A stretch of DNA of 64,000 nucleotides from an uncultured Bacteroidales bacterium (GCA_902762385.1 CACWNQ010000002.1:1-64000); one strand, 5' to 3'. Counted from the first letter of the stretch, positions 18,214 to 27,149 are shown. The notes: generated by a model not told the origin, from the letters alone. Program-made: numbers and translations.

Positions 18214-19944
18214 ATGAATAATTACACCCATCTATCATTCCTGAAAACATTCACTGCTATAGTGCTTGCAATTATTGGCTTAAACAACACTGCAGCCACT
18301 ACAGTAATTAACGTGAATCAGTGCACAGCCTTTGCCGACTCGACTACGCACATGCTTCTAGTGTCGGTTCCTCAATCTTGGTTTGGCTCAACTGTGACAG
18401 CCTCCATTAGCAGTATCGATGCTCAAGTTCTGACTATCGATGGCATGGAGCTCGGCGAGGACAACACTTTCACTTTTACCGATATAACTGGTGATAAGAG
18501 TTGGCAAGTAACTTGTCTTGACAACAACGAAGAAACCATTCTCTACACGCTGCAGTTCACATTTCTGCCCATAGTGCACCTAGTCGGTGACTTCGGCAAC
18601 GACTACACAAGCGGCACAATGGTGCTTGCCGAGCCAGGAAAGCCTGCAAGCGAGGTGATGACAGCACAAGTGAAATGGCGAGGCCAATCAACCAACACGC
18701 CCGATAAGCACAAGCGCAACTACAGCATCAAGTTTGTAAATGCCAATGGCGAGAGCCAGAACCGTAAGTTGCTCGACATGCGTCGCGACAACCACTGGAT
18801 TCTCGATGCCGGGCAAGCCGACATGGCACGAGTGCGCAACCGTGTAGCCACCGAGCTCTGGCTCGACATGGCACATGAACCACACTATTACGACCAAGCC
18901 CCCGATGCTCTCTCTGGCGTCAGAGGCAAAATGATCGAAGTATTTCTTGGCAATGAGTATCGTGGAATCTATGCCTTAACTGAGGCTATGGATCGCAAGC
19001 AACTGCAACTCGTCAAGCATGACACTATCAACAACATTTTTCATGGTGGACTGTGGAAAACCAACTTGTTTAACGACGAGTCGGGATTCCGCTGGGCCCG
19101 TGACTTTAACAACACTCGTCCCGACTACTATGGCTTTGAAACCAAATATCCCGAGCTCGACGAGGTGTTCCCTACTAGTTATGAAGTGCTCTACGATGCT
19201 ATACATACCATAGCCCTTGCCGAGGATTACGTGACCTATAACAACGTAGTAGATAACCACATCGACATTCCAGTGGCTATCGACTACACAATCTTCTATC
19301 TCACACTCAATGCTCTCGATAACTCGGCAAAAAACATCTACTGGCTGTGCTACGACCGGGCAGTTGACAGCAGGCTAAGTATTGCCGTGTGGGACCTCGA
19401 CGCAACGGCGGGAGGTTCATGGACGCCCAACAACTGGCGACCACCCACCGTAGCCTATAACAGCTTCCGCAAACCTTACAATTGGGTATTTTTGATGTTT
19501 TTCCACAACCGCTGCAAGTATCGCCAGCAGTTCCTCGACCGATACGACGAACTGCGCACCACGTGGCTCAGCGTCGAGAGCCTTGTTAACCGATATTCCA
19601 CAGCCATCGACAGACTCATCGAGTGTGGAGCTGCCACACGCGAGCAGAACCGATGGAACGGCGACAGCGACCTCTATGGACACCCTCTCGACTTCGAAGA
19701 CGAGAAGCAGTACATTACCGAGTGGTTTACCAACCGCATGCCACTACTCGACGTGTGGATTCATCATCACTTATGCGATGTCAATAACGACGGCGCCGTC
19801 AATGCCGCTGACATTTCCACAATCTACGACTTCATAATGAATAGCACAGGCACCTATAGTGATATGCTCGACACCAACTACGACGGAGTTATCAATGCTG
19901 CCGACATCACCAGCATATATGATGTGCTGCTTAATGGAGACTAA
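18214..19944 (+). CDS. Secreted CotH-family protein with C-terminal dockerin-like repeats, 2
   Basis: A 576-aa tandem paralogue of the protein encoded at 16472, with the same architecture: signal peptide about 1-28, N-terminal beta domain, CotH core (VKWRGQSTNTPDKHKRNYSIKF, LLDMRRDNHWILDAGQADMARVRNRVATELWLDM, IAVWDLDATAGGSW), and two dockerin-like loops (DVNNDGAVNAADI, DTNYDGVINAADI). The gap of 5 nt implies one transcript. The aspartate-rich loop differs slightly from the partner (DLDATAG versus DLDWSLG), so the two may differ in activity or target. Bacteroidales do not build cellulosomes, so the dockerin-like loops may serve calcium binding or another anchor. Confidence 0.85.
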   Translation: MNNYTHLSFLKTFTAIVLAIIGLNNTAATTVINVNQCTAFADSTTHMLLVSVPQSWFGSTVTASISSIDAQVLTIDGMELGEDNTFTFTDITGDKSWQVTCLDNNEETILYTLQFTFLPIVHLVGDFGNDYTSGTMVLAEPGKPASEVMTAQVKWRGQSTNTPDKHKRNYSIKFVNANGESQNRKLLDMRRDNHWILDAGQADMARVRNRVATELWLDMAHEPHYYDQAPDALSGVRGKMIEVFLGNEYRGIYALTEAMDRKQLQLVKHDTINNIFHGGLWKTNLFNDESGFRWARDFNNTRPDYYGFETKYPELDEVFPTSYEVLYDAIHTIALAEDYVTYNNVVDNHIDIPVAIDYTIFYLTLNALDNSAKNIYWLCYDRAVDSRLSIAVWDLDATAGGSWTPNNWRPPTVAYNSFRKPYNWVFLMFFHNRCKYRQQFLDRYDELRTTWLSVESLVNRYSTAIDRLIECGAATREQNRWNGDSDLYGHPLDFEDEKQYITEWFTNRMPLLDVWIHHHLCDVNNDGAVNAADISTIYDFIMNSTGTYSDMLDTNYDGVINAADITSIYDVLLNGD

Positions 19945-20000
19945 TACGTTATGGGCTGGATTTTCAATGCTTAATAGTTGCAAAAACTCTAGTAATTAGT

Positions 20001-20008
20001 TATCTTTG
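20001..20008 (+). promoter_or_regulatory. -7 box of the small secreted protein
   Basis: TATCTTTG at 20001-20008, 15 nt before the ATG at 20024; matches TAnnTTTG. Confidence 0.6.
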
Positions 20009-20023
20009 CACAATCATCATTCC

Positions 20024-20578
20024 ATGAAATCAGTTTTACTTATGAAACGATTTGCAATTATTCTCTTATCGATAGTAGTCGCTATGGCAGCCAACTTGGG
20101 AGCAAGCGCAAAGGTAAAGCGCAGCCATGCCAAGGGGAAACGCACCATCACAACACAGAGCGTAAAAAAAGCCTATCTCAACAAGATTTATAGTCTTTCC
20201 AAGTTTCAAGATGATGGATATTTCCTTACCGACATCACTGGCGACGGCATTCCTGAACTATGGGTAAAGTATGGCACCTGTGAGGCCGACTATTTGCTCG
20301 ATGTTTACACCTACACCCGATCGGGACTGAAACGAATTTTGCACACTGGCGCAAGTCACACTGGCTACTATGGTGACCCCAATGGAAATTATGTGATTGC
20401 ACAAAATGCACACATGGGCTATGAGGTGCACACACGCATTACCTACTCGCGTAATAAATTGCGTGAGAAAATAATTTATGAGAGCCCAGGAGAAGTAGAA
20501 AACTACAAAGACCTGAGTGAACCCATTTTCAACTTTACTCCATTTAACGACACTAGCGCAATATACCTATTATTCTGA
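20024..20578 (+). CDS. Small secreted protein of unknown function
   Basis: A predicted 184-aa protein from ATG 20024. The in-frame TTG at 20006 lies inside the promoter and is not used; ATG 20042 (MKRFAIILL) is also possible. The signal peptide is followed by a basic stretch and then a domain with FLTDITGDGIPELWVKYG, an Asp-rich loop like those of FG-GAP/VCBS or EF-type calcium sites, and LLDVYTYTRSGLKRIL. Similar arrangements occur in secreted proteins that carry a read-out of a text-like property, but I do not recognise the family. Monocistronic, with its own promoter. Confidence 0.6.
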   Translation: MKSVLLMKRFAIILLSIVVAMAANLGASAKVKRSHAKGKRTITTQSVKKAYLNKIYSLSKFQDDGYFLTDITGDGIPELWVKYGTCEADYLLDVYTYTRSGLKRILHTGASHTGYYGDPNGNYVIAQNAHMGYEVHTRITYSRNKLREKIIYESPGEVENYKDLSEPIFNFTPFNDTSAIYLLF

Positions 20579-20631
20579 AACTGGTAATAATATATCATCA
20601 AATCATACTTTAACCCTTAAAATTCAATATT

Positions 20632-21456
20632 ATGGCACTTTTTTGTACCAACTGTGGTAGTCAAATTCCTGAGGGTGCACGATTCTGCGCTGCTTGCGGT
20701 AGCCCAGCACCTGTGCAACAGCAACCACCTGCTCAACAACCACCCTATGAGCAGCAACCGGCGCAACAGCCTGTTCAGCAACCACCCTATCAGCAAGCGC
20801 CTTATCAGCAAGCGCCTTATCAGCAACCTGCGCCTTATCCTGGCTACGATCCTAACATGCCACCCACACTTCCTCCCAAGAAGAAATCAAATGCCGGCAT
20901 AATCGTTCTCATCACCTTGCTCGCACTTGCCGCACTGGGAGCTGGAGGATGGGCTCTTTACAAATATGTGCTCAAGCCATCGGCACCACAAGAGAACACC
21001 GAGTCTTCAACCTCATTCAGCAGCGAGGAGGATAACACCAGTTTCTCAACGGTTGAGTCAAGCGACAACGATGACGAGTCATTCGCCACCGACTCGGTAG
21101 CCGACGATGAGTTAGAGAATCAACCTATCGACGATAAGCCCGAACCCAATGTGCCCAATGTGTCCAATGTACCCAGTATCCCAAAAGAAAAGGCCAAACC
21201 AAGTAGGCCCAACGAACCTTTCGGCATGACCGATGAGGAAGCAGCACAAATGAGGCGGAACAGCAGCCGCAACGTGCCAAGCATTCCACGCACCAGGCCG
21301 TCACGCAACAACGGCGAACCCTGGGGAATGACCGACGAGGAAGCGGCACAAATGAATGACAACTACGGCATGCCCATGGGTATGACCGATGAGGAGGCTG
21401 CTATGATGCGACAGATGCAGCGCCAGCAGCGCAAAGCCAGGAGATATCGACGCTAG
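20632..21456 (+). CDS. Zinc-ribbon membrane protein with Q/P-rich linker and GMTDEEAAQM repeats
   Basis: A 274-aa protein. The N-terminal zinc ribbon (residues 3-23, CTNC and CAAC pairs) precedes a Gln/Pro-rich low-complexity linker (25-80). One transmembrane helix follows (about 87-107, AGIIVLITLLALAALGAGGW), then an acidic Ser-rich region. The C-terminal part repeats a short motif three times (FGMTDEEAAQM, WGMTDEEAAQM, MGMTDEEAAMM) before a basic tail. The topology predicts a cytosolic ribbon and an outside repeat region or the reverse. The function is unknown. The Q/P linker resembles those of the GYF_2 proteins at 32-35 kb. Confidence 0.7.
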   Translation: MALFCTNCGSQIPEGARFCAACGSPAPVQQQPPAQQPPYEQQPAQQPVQQPPYQQAPYQQAPYQQPAPYPGYDPNMPPTLPPKKKSNAGIIVLITLLALAALGAGGWALYKYVLKPSAPQENTESSTSFSSEEDNTSFSTVESSDNDDESFATDSVADDELENQPIDDKPEPNVPNVSNVPSIPKEKAKPSRPNEPFGMTDEEAAQMRRNSSRNVPSIPRTRPSRNNGEPWGMTDEEAAQMNDNYGMPMGMTDEEAAMMRQMQRQQRKARRYRR

Positions 21457-21491
21457 GGCGCTATAAGATAAACCTATCAAACACCCCAAAA

Positions 21492-21530
21492 AAGAGGTTG
21501 CACCACAATCCAAATGATGCAACCTCTTAT
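21492..21530 (+). terminator. Terminator of the zinc-ribbon gene
   Basis: An 11-bp perfect stem AAGAGGTTGCA (21492-21502) / TGCAACCTCTT (21518-21528) with a 15-nt loop and a T-rich tail. Confidence 0.8.
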
Positions 21531-21552
21531 TCTTGTATTATACCCTAACTTA

Positions 21553-21631
21553 AACCTGAATCGGTCATTAGGATTTATGTAATAACAGACCAAAAAATAA
21601 CCTTTCGTCGGCCTAATGACCGATTCGGGTT
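21553..21631. mobile_element. MITE-like palindromic element, short copy
   Basis: A 79-bp element with 20-bp terminal inverted repeats (AACCTGAATCGGTCATTAGG 21553-21572; its complement at 21612-21631, one mismatch). The interior matches the two ends of the 186-bp copy at 33295-33480 but lacks that copy's inner palindrome. Its right end supplies the stop codon of the minus-strand gene at 21630. Confidence 0.85.
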
Positions 21632-22193
21632 AAATTACAAATGTTGAGTCGTAATACTTCTGCACGTCGCTGGCTTCTATATCGAAGTCTTTCTCCTTGC
21701 TCAGTATCTCCATGTTCTCGCTGTTGCGGCAGCGACAGCGAATAATGTTGTTGCTGCTTGGAACATAGAGGATAACCTCTTCCTGAATTGGGTCGACATA
21801 CACATTGCTCAACTTCACCATATAGAAATCGGTGCCATTGTGGTTAAACTTATAGGCCGAGCCACTCAGACCTCCTATCTGCTCGAGCAATGGGGCAATC
21901 TCAGCGCGGTTAACAAAAAACTCATTGGCAACCAGGTTGCGAATGGGTTGTTTTGTGCCTTCTTTACCCACGGCTGCAGCTATGAGTTCCTCAATGGATT
22001 TTTCGTTAGAGTAAGATGAAGCCACAGCAGCGTCGGCACCACGGTCGGTGGGCATCTCCAGTCCTGGACGAGCCTTTGCAACCTTTGTGGTCGATGCTTT
22101 CTTCTTGGTCACTTTCTTCTTAGTGGCCGCATCAAGCGAGAATGTTACTGCAAGTGCCAGCATGCAAACGAGGATTGTTGTGATTTTCTTCAT
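21630..22193 (-). CDS. Secreted protein of unknown function
   Basis: A 187-aa protein with a signal peptide (1-22, ends LDAA), a Lys/Thr-rich basic spacer (TKKKVTKKKASTTKVAKA), and a C-terminal domain about 120 residues long (SIEELIAAAVGKEG to KYYDSTFVI) with two Cys in IIRCRCRN. I do not recognise a family. It has its own promoter at 22237-22244. The TAA stop is contributed by the end of a MITE-like element, so the last residues may have been changed by that insertion. Confidence 0.6.
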   Translation of the reverse strand: MKKITTILVCMLALAVTFSLDAATKKKVTKKKASTTKVAKARPGLEMPTDRGADAAVASSYSNEKSIEELIAAAVGKEGTKQPIRNLVANEFFVNRAEIAPLLEQIGGLSGSAYKFNHNGTDFYMVKLSNVYVDPIQEEVILYVPSSNNIIRCRCRNSENMEILSKEKDFDIEASDVQKYYDSTFVI

Positions 22194-22236
22194 TTTAGTG
22201 TGATTTTAAGTTTATAATACCGTCATTTTTATTGTG

Positions 22237-22244
22237 CAAATATA
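22237..22244 (-). promoter_or_regulatory. -7 box of the minus-strand secreted protein
   Basis: TATATTTG on the minus strand, 43 nt before the start codon. Confidence 0.55.
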
Positions 22245-22283
22245 GCATTTTTTTGTTACACAACTCTCTTTAAGGCAATAAAA

Positions 22284-22317
22284 AAAGCCCCAACACCATG
22301 TGATGTTGAGGCTTTTG
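22284..22317 (-). terminator. Terminator of tRNA-Tyr
   Basis: On the minus strand AAGCCTCAACATCA pairs with TGGTGTTGGGGCTT across a short CATG loop (wobbles included), followed by a T run (plus-strand A run 22280-22286). Confidence 0.8.
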
Positions 22318-22323
22318 GAAGCG

Positions 22324-22403
22324 TGGGAAGAGGTGGACTCGAACCACCGAACCCGAAGGAGCGGATTTACAGTCCGCCGCAATTGCCACTATGCGATCTT
22401 CCC
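22324..22403 (-). tRNA. tRNA-Tyr (GTA)
   Basis: A minus-strand cloverleaf: acceptor GGGAAGA (22403-22397) pairs with TCTTCCC plus discriminator A (22324). The anticodon loop CTGTAAA gives GTA. A long variable arm follows, as in class II tRNA-Tyr, and the T arm reads GGTTCGAGTCC. CCA is not encoded. A promoter (TACCTTTG, 22429-22422) precedes it and a hairpin terminator follows. Confidence 0.95.
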
Positions 22404-22421
22404 AAGCATTAATAGCGACTG

Positions 22422-22429
22422 CAAAGGTA
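22422..22429 (-). promoter_or_regulatory. -7 box of tRNA-Tyr
   Basis: TACCTTTG on the minus strand, 18 nt before the tRNA 5' end; matches TAnnTTTG. Confidence 0.65.
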
Positions 22430-22537
22430 ATACATTTTTTTTAATCTGCAAATTTTTCGGCTATTCTAGAATATTTTTTCTTGTAATTCCCATAAAAAAA
22501 CACGCTAAAACATCCCCTTTCTAGAGAAATAAAACAC

Positions 22538-22545
22538 TATCTTTG
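22538..22545 (+). promoter_or_regulatory. -7 box of the LtaS-like/rdgB/SDR operon
   Basis: TATCTTTG at 22538-22545, 30 nt upstream of the ATG at 22576. Confidence 0.65.
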
Positions 22546-22575
22546 CACGTAATTTCAATACATAGCAAGAAATAA

Positions 22576-24540
22576 ATGAAGAACAAGATACTCACATCAC
22601 GTTTTGCGCCACTAGTGGCACTTGCGTTGAATTTGATAATGGCCTATGTCGTCTACTTCATTGCACGAGTGGCCTATCTGCTTGAGAATTATAGCATTTT
22701 CTCACAGGGATTAGACACCAATGGACTTATTAGTGCCTTTCAAGGGGGACTGATGTTCGACTCCTCGGCAATCATGTACACTTGTTCGCTCTACATCGCC
22801 ATGATGATACTGCCTCTGCACCTCAAGGAGCGACAGGCCTATCACAAGGTGTGCAAGTGGATATTTGTCATTGTCAACGCTATAGGACTGGTGCTCAACC
22901 TGATGGACACCGTCTATTTTCAGTACACAAGTCGACGCACCACCAGCACGGTCTTCAGCGAGTTTGGCAACGAGGGTAACTTGGCTGGCATTTTCGGCAC
23001 TGAACTGCTCCACCACTGGTACCTTGTGCTGCTGGCCATCGTAGTTGTGTGGCTCATGTGGAAACTCTATGTTACACCACGCCTCACTGTGCAGCATGCA
23101 CGTTCCTGGCGATACTATACCATCATGGTGGCTGGGGTGCTTTTAATGGTGCCTGTCATGATTGGCGGCATGCGAGGCGGCCTGGCCATCGCAGTGCGCC
23201 CCATTACCGTGAGCAACGCCAACCAGTATGTCGACCGTCCTGTCGATGCTGCATTAGTTCTCAACACACCGTTCGCACTGCTGCGCACAATGGGTAAAGA
23301 TGTGTTCAGCAACCCTCACTATTTCGACAACGAGACGCAACTCGAAGCAGTCTACACCCCTGTCCACACCCCCGACTCCACCGCCCACTTCACTCCCAAA
23401 AATGTGGTAGTCATTATTGTCGAGAGTTATGGCAAGGAATATCTTGGATTCTTCAACCACGACCTCGATGGTGGCAAGTATAAAGGCTACACACCGTTCA
23501 TCGACTCACTCATGGCCAAGTCGCTCACATTCAAGTACAGCTACGCCAACGGCCGCAAGAGCATCGATGCCATGCCTAGCGTGCTTTCGGGAATTCCCAT
23601 GATGGTTGAACCATTCTTCGTCACTCCAGCGTCGATGAACAGCCTTAGTGGACTGGCACGGCAACTCGATGGCAAGGGCTACACCACAGCGTTCTTCCAT
23701 GGTGCGCAAAACGGATCGATGGGATTCCAAGCCTTTGCAAGAGCAACCGGCTATCAGCAATACCTTGGACGCAGCGAGTTTAACAACGACCCGAGCACCA
23801 ACGGCGACGACGACTTCGATGGAACTTGGGCAATATGGGACGAGCCATTCCTGCAATTTATGGTGCATAAGCTAAACAGCTACAAGCAACCTTTCATGGC
23901 TACGGTATTCACTGCCTCAAGCCATCACCCGTTCAAGGTGCCAAAGAATCTCGAGAATCAGTTCCCCGACGAAGGCACACAACCAATTCACAAGTGCGTG
24001 CGTTACACCGATATGGCTCTGCGACACTTCTTTGAAGAAGCCGCCAAGCAGCCTTGGTTCAACAACACCATCTTTGTCTTCACTGCCGACCACACCAACC
24101 AAACCACACACGACGTTTACAAGACTGACCTAGGGCTTTACTCAATCCCAATTGCCTTCTACACCCCCGACGGTTCGTTGCAACCCGCTGTGCGCGACGA
24201 TGTGGTTATGCAGCAGGCCAATGTAATGCCCACCCTCATGGGACTGTTAGGATATGATAAGCCCTATCTCGCCTTCGGATGCGACGTGCTCAATACACCA
24301 CCTGAACAAACTTGGGCTTTCAACTATAACAACGGCATCTTCCAGTTACTTCAGGGCGAATGGATGTTGCAATTCGACGGCGAGAAAACCAAGGCCTTGT
24401 ATCGCTTCAAGCAAGACCCCATGCTACGCAACAATTTGGCAGGAAAAGTCCCTGAGCAGGCTCAAATGGAGCGTATGCTCAAGGCCATCATTCAGCAGTA
24501 CATGACACGCATGACCGAAAACCGATTAACAACCAAATAA
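22576..24540 (+). CDS. LtaS-like membrane sulfatase-family phosphoglycerol/phosphoethanolamine-type transferase
   Basis: A 654-aa inner-membrane enzyme. Five hydrophobic segments occupy the first 210 residues. The alkaline-phosphatase/sulfatase fold follows, with VVVIIVESYGKEYLG (metal ligand Glu), the nucleophile region ANGRKSIDAMPSVLSGIP (Ser in place of the usual Thr), SSHHPFKVP, and FVFTADHTN (metal ligands Asp/His). This fold transfers phosphoglycerol or similar head groups, or cleaves sulfate or phosphate esters, on the periplasmic side. Gram-negative Bacteroidales lack lipoteichoic acid, so the acceptor is unknown. First of three close genes, with rdgB 13 nt downstream. Confidence 0.85.
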   Translation: MKNKILTSRFAPLVALALNLIMAYVVYFIARVAYLLENYSIFSQGLDTNGLISAFQGGLMFDSSAIMYTCSLYIAMMILPLHLKERQAYHKVCKWIFVIVNAIGLVLNLMDTVYFQYTSRRTTSTVFSEFGNEGNLAGIFGTELLHHWYLVLLAIVVVWLMWKLYVTPRLTVQHARSWRYYTIMVAGVLLMVPVMIGGMRGGLAIAVRPITVSNANQYVDRPVDAALVLNTPFALLRTMGKDVFSNPHYFDNETQLEAVYTPVHTPDSTAHFTPKNVVVIIVESYGKEYLGFFNHDLDGGKYKGYTPFIDSLMAKSLTFKYSYANGRKSIDAMPSVLSGIPMMVEPFFVTPASMNSLSGLARQLDGKGYTTAFFHGAQNGSMGFQAFARATGYQQYLGRSEFNNDPSTNGDDDFDGTWAIWDEPFLQFMVHKLNSYKQPFMATVFTASSHHPFKVPKNLENQFPDEGTQPIHKCVRYTDMALRHFFEEAAKQPWFNNTIFVFTADHTNQTTHDVYKTDLGLYSIPIAFYTPDGSLQPAVRDDVVMQQANVMPTLMGLLGYDKPYLAFGCDVLNTPPEQTWAFNYNNGIFQLLQGEWMLQFDGEKTKALYRFKQDPMLRNNLAGKVPEQAQMERMLKAIIQQYMTRMTENRLTTK

Positions 24541-24553
24541 TATTCAACACAAT

Positions 24554-25138
24554 ATGAAAGATATAGTTTTTGCCACTAATAATGAGCACAAACTCACTGA
24601 ATTAAGACAGATAATGGCAGGCAAGTACAATGTGCTGAGCCTTGCCGACATTGGTTGCCACGACGATATTCCCGAAACGGCATCTACCATCGAGGGAAAT
24701 GCAATGATTAAGGCACAATGGGTAAAAGAGCATTACGGTTACGACTGCTTCAGCGACGATACGGGTCTCGAAATCGACGCCCTGGGAGGTGAACCCGGCG
24801 TGCACTCGGCACGCTATGGTGGCGTGGCACACGACAGTGAGCGCAACATCGACAAAGTGTTGCGACTGCTCGACGGAGTGCCTATGGAGGAGCGCACTGC
24901 ACGCTTCCGCACAGCCATCGTGCTCATTTTCGACGGTGAGACTCACACCTTCGAGGGACGCGTCGAGGGGCACATCCTCACCGAGCGACATGGCACTGGA
25001 GGCTTTGGCTACGATCCCATTTTCAAGCCCGATGAGGCATGTTGCGCATTTGGCGAGATGAGCGCCGAGGAGAAAAACCGCATCAGTCACCGTGGCCGTG
25101 CTGTGGCAAAACTTACTGCCTATCTATCGTCTCTCTGA
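24554..25138 (+). CDS. rdgB: XTP/dITP (non-canonical purine NTP) pyrophosphatase
   Basis: A 194-aa house-cleaning enzyme that hydrolyses dITP, ITP and XTP to the monophosphate and pyrophosphate, preventing deaminated purines from entering DNA and RNA. Hallmarks: the N-terminal FATNNEHKLTELRQIM, the substrate/metal motif CFSDDTGLEIDALGGEPGVHSARYGG, GTGGFGYDPIF and the C-terminal ISHRGRAV. The length is standard. It lies between the sulfatase gene and the dehydrogenase gene (gap 3 nt), so it is cotranscribed. Confidence 0.97.
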   Translation: MKDIVFATNNEHKLTELRQIMAGKYNVLSLADIGCHDDIPETASTIEGNAMIKAQWVKEHYGYDCFSDDTGLEIDALGGEPGVHSARYGGVAHDSERNIDKVLRLLDGVPMEERTARFRTAIVLIFDGETHTFEGRVEGHILTERHGTGGFGYDPIFKPDEACCAFGEMSAEEKNRISHRGRAVAKLTAYLSSL

Positions 25139-25141
25139 GCC

Positions 25142-25867
25142 ATGCAAAAAGTAATAATTATTGGTGCCTCATCGGGACTTGGTAAAGAAGTTGCCAAGTT
25201 ATTGATTGCCGACGGATATACCCTGGGACTTGCAGCAAGGCGCACCCAACCACTTGAAGATCTCAAGGCACTAGCACCTGAGCGTGTAATGGTTCATGCC
25301 ATCGACGTCACAAGCGATGATGCACCTCAAGAGCTCGAGCATCTCATCGACATGGTGGGTGGTATCGACTTGTTTATCTATACCGCTGGGGTAGGATTCC
25401 AAAATATGGAACTCGAACCCGATATCGAGCTCAAAACCGTTAACACCAACGCCTTGGGGTTCACACGCATGATAGGAGCGGCCTACCGTTACATGGCAGA
25501 ACATGGAGGAGGACACATTGCAGCAATCAGCAGCATTGCAGGCACTAAAGGACTAGGTGCGGCACCCTCCTACTCGGCAACCAAGGCTATGCAGAACACC
25601 TATCTTCAAGCTCTTGAGCAGCAGGCTCACATGCGCAACCTCAACATCACATTCACCGACCTAAGGCCAGGTTTCGTTGCCACTCCACTGCTAGGTGACA
25701 ACCCTCAATACCCTATGCTTCTAAAAACCGAGCGCGTGGCAAAAGAAATCGTAACCGCGATAAAGCATCACCGCCACGTGTGGGTCATTGATTGGCGCTG
25801 GCGCATCGCCACAGCATTGTGGCGTCGCATCCCTCGATGCCTATGGCGCCACCTTAAAGTGAAATAA
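25142..25867 (+). CDS. Short-chain dehydrogenase/reductase
   Basis: A 241-aa NAD(P)-dependent oxidoreductase with a classical SDR fold: the nucleotide-binding GASSGLGKEVAKLL at 8-21, NTNALGFTRM, catalytic Ser in ISSIAG and the catalytic YSATKA (Tyr/Lys). The basic tail RWRIATALWRRIPRCLWRHLKVK is unusual and may associate with the membrane. The substrate is unknown. Last gene of the operon, 3 nt after rdgB, ended by the bidirectional hairpin at 25906-25938. Confidence 0.92.
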   Translation: MQKVIIIGASSGLGKEVAKLLIADGYTLGLAARRTQPLEDLKALAPERVMVHAIDVTSDDAPQELEHLIDMVGGIDLFIYTAGVGFQNMELEPDIELKTVNTNALGFTRMIGAAYRYMAEHGGGHIAAISSIAGTKGLGAAPSYSATKAMQNTYLQALEQQAHMRNLNITFTDLRPGFVATPLLGDNPQYPMLLKTERVAKEIVTAIKHHRHVWVIDWRWRIATALWRRIPRCLWRHLKVK

Positions 25868-25905
25868 GCACCAATTGAGTTATTAAATTGCAACCACTAT
25901 ATAAC

Positions 25906-25940
25906 AATGCACAATCCCACTTAGCGGGATTGTGCATTTT
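25906..25940. terminator. Bidirectional terminator between convergent genes
   Basis: A perfect 13-bp stem AATGCACAATCCC (25906-25918) / GGGATTGTGCATT (25926-25938), a 7-nt loop, and T runs on the plus side. It separates the SDR gene (+) and the glycosyltransferase gene (-). Confidence 0.85.
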
Positions 25941-25961
25941 GAATTTGGAATTATGCTTTAA
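25934..25961 (+). repeat. Degenerate heptamer array (GCATTTT/GAATTTG/GAATTAT/GCTTTAA)
   Basis: Four 7-nt units in phase and flush with the stop codon (TTA at 25962) of the minus-strand glycosyltransferase. The units resemble the GCATTGT/GAATTAT array at 35561-35637, so this looks like a decayed relic. Confidence 0.6.
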
Positions 25962-27098
25962 TTACGCTTTTCCTCGTGCTTTATCGTAGGTGAGCATGGT
26001 ATTCTGCGCCAACGCTTGTTGCGAGAATTTTGCTGCATGTTCCATTCCAGCCTTCGACATTGCTTCTCGTTTTTCGTCGCTCGAGAGCACCTTATTGAGA
26101 TGTGCAGCAAGTTCGTCGGCACTATCAGGCTTGAAATAGAGTGCAGCATCGCCTCCCACCTCACGGTGGCAACCACTGTCGCTGGCCACAACGGGAGTTC
26201 CCATAATCATGGCCTCAATCACTGTCTGCCCCATGCCATCTTGCAGCGATGGGTCAACAAATGCCTGTGACAACGAATATAAAGCACTGAAATTATGCTT
26301 ATTAACCGACGACACCCTTACCACACGGTCATCAATATTGAGCTCATAAGCAAGTTTCTTCATGCGACGATAATAGTCGTTCTTCTCCCCTATCAGCACC
26401 AAGTCAATCTTCTTATCTTCAAGTTTAGCAATGGCACGATACAGGGTCTCCATGTTGCCAAGCGAGCTGAAATCGGTAATGGCAAGAATAAATCGTGATG
26501 GCATGTGATACTTTGCCCTCACATTGTTGAGCATTACCTCATCATCACGGCGTTCAACATATTCGTCACGGAATGCAGTGTACACCACATCGACCTTATC
26601 GGAACTTATCTTGTAGCGGTCAACTATCTGCTTCTTGACAAACTCGCTGGTGGCAATAACCCTATCGGCACGGCGGCAAGCCTTCTTGATGCGAGAATTG
26701 CGCCTGATGCGCTCCAACCAAGTGTAGTCATTCATAAAGCGCTTAAAGGTGAGGTCGCGAATGGTATTTACCATTCTCACACGCTCTTTGCCCTTGCCCG
26801 AGGGAAGCACAGCATCCATGCCATGATACACCTTAACTCCATGACGATGAAAATCGCGGAAGATGCCACTGCGGTTTCGCCAAGCCCATTTGTTGATTGC
26901 CTTATATGGGGTCTTATTATGCACGTTAGCTATCGAGAGCAGCCACGACATACCACGATCGTCGGTGCTGTAGGGTGAATACACCATAAATGTGTCACGT
27001 GGATATTCCATTCCAAGTGATGCTATAACTAGCCTATCGTAATAACTCAATGGTGAGTCGCCATCTACGGTTCTAATTCCGTCAAATCCTACTGTCAT
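25962..27098 (-). CDS. Glycosyltransferase family 4-type
   Basis: A 378-aa GT-B-fold glycosyltransferase. The N-terminal half binds the acceptor. The C-terminal Rossmann half shows SRFILAITDFSSLGNMETL, VLIGEKNDYYRRMKKLA and the nucleotide-sugar motif SLQDGMGQTVIEAMIMGTPVVASDSGCHREVGGDAALYF (E-x7-E-like region). It probably adds a hexose to a surface glycan or lipid. No other glycan genes flank it, so the pathway is unknown. ATG start at 27098. The next gene upstream on this strand is the MscS channel, whose stop is 51 nt away. Confidence 0.88.
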   Translation of the reverse strand: MTVGFDGIRTVDGDSPLSYYDRLVIASLGMEYPRDTFMVYSPYSTDDRGMSWLLSIANVHNKTPYKAINKWAWRNRSGIFRDFHRHGVKVYHGMDAVLPSGKGKERVRMVNTIRDLTFKRFMNDYTWLERIRRNSRIKKACRRADRVIATSEFVKKQIVDRYKISSDKVDVVYTAFRDEYVERRDDEVMLNNVRAKYHMPSRFILAITDFSSLGNMETLYRAIAKLEDKKIDLVLIGEKNDYYRRMKKLAYELNIDDRVVRVSSVNKHNFSALYSLSQAFVDPSLQDGMGQTVIEAMIMGTPVVASDSGCHREVGGDAALYFKPDSADELAAHLNKVLSSDEKREAMSKAGMEHAAKFSQQALAQNTMLTYDKARGKA

Positions 27099-27149
27099 AT
27101 TATCTATACTTCAATTAGTTGTTTACTATCGTTATATATTATGAGTTAA

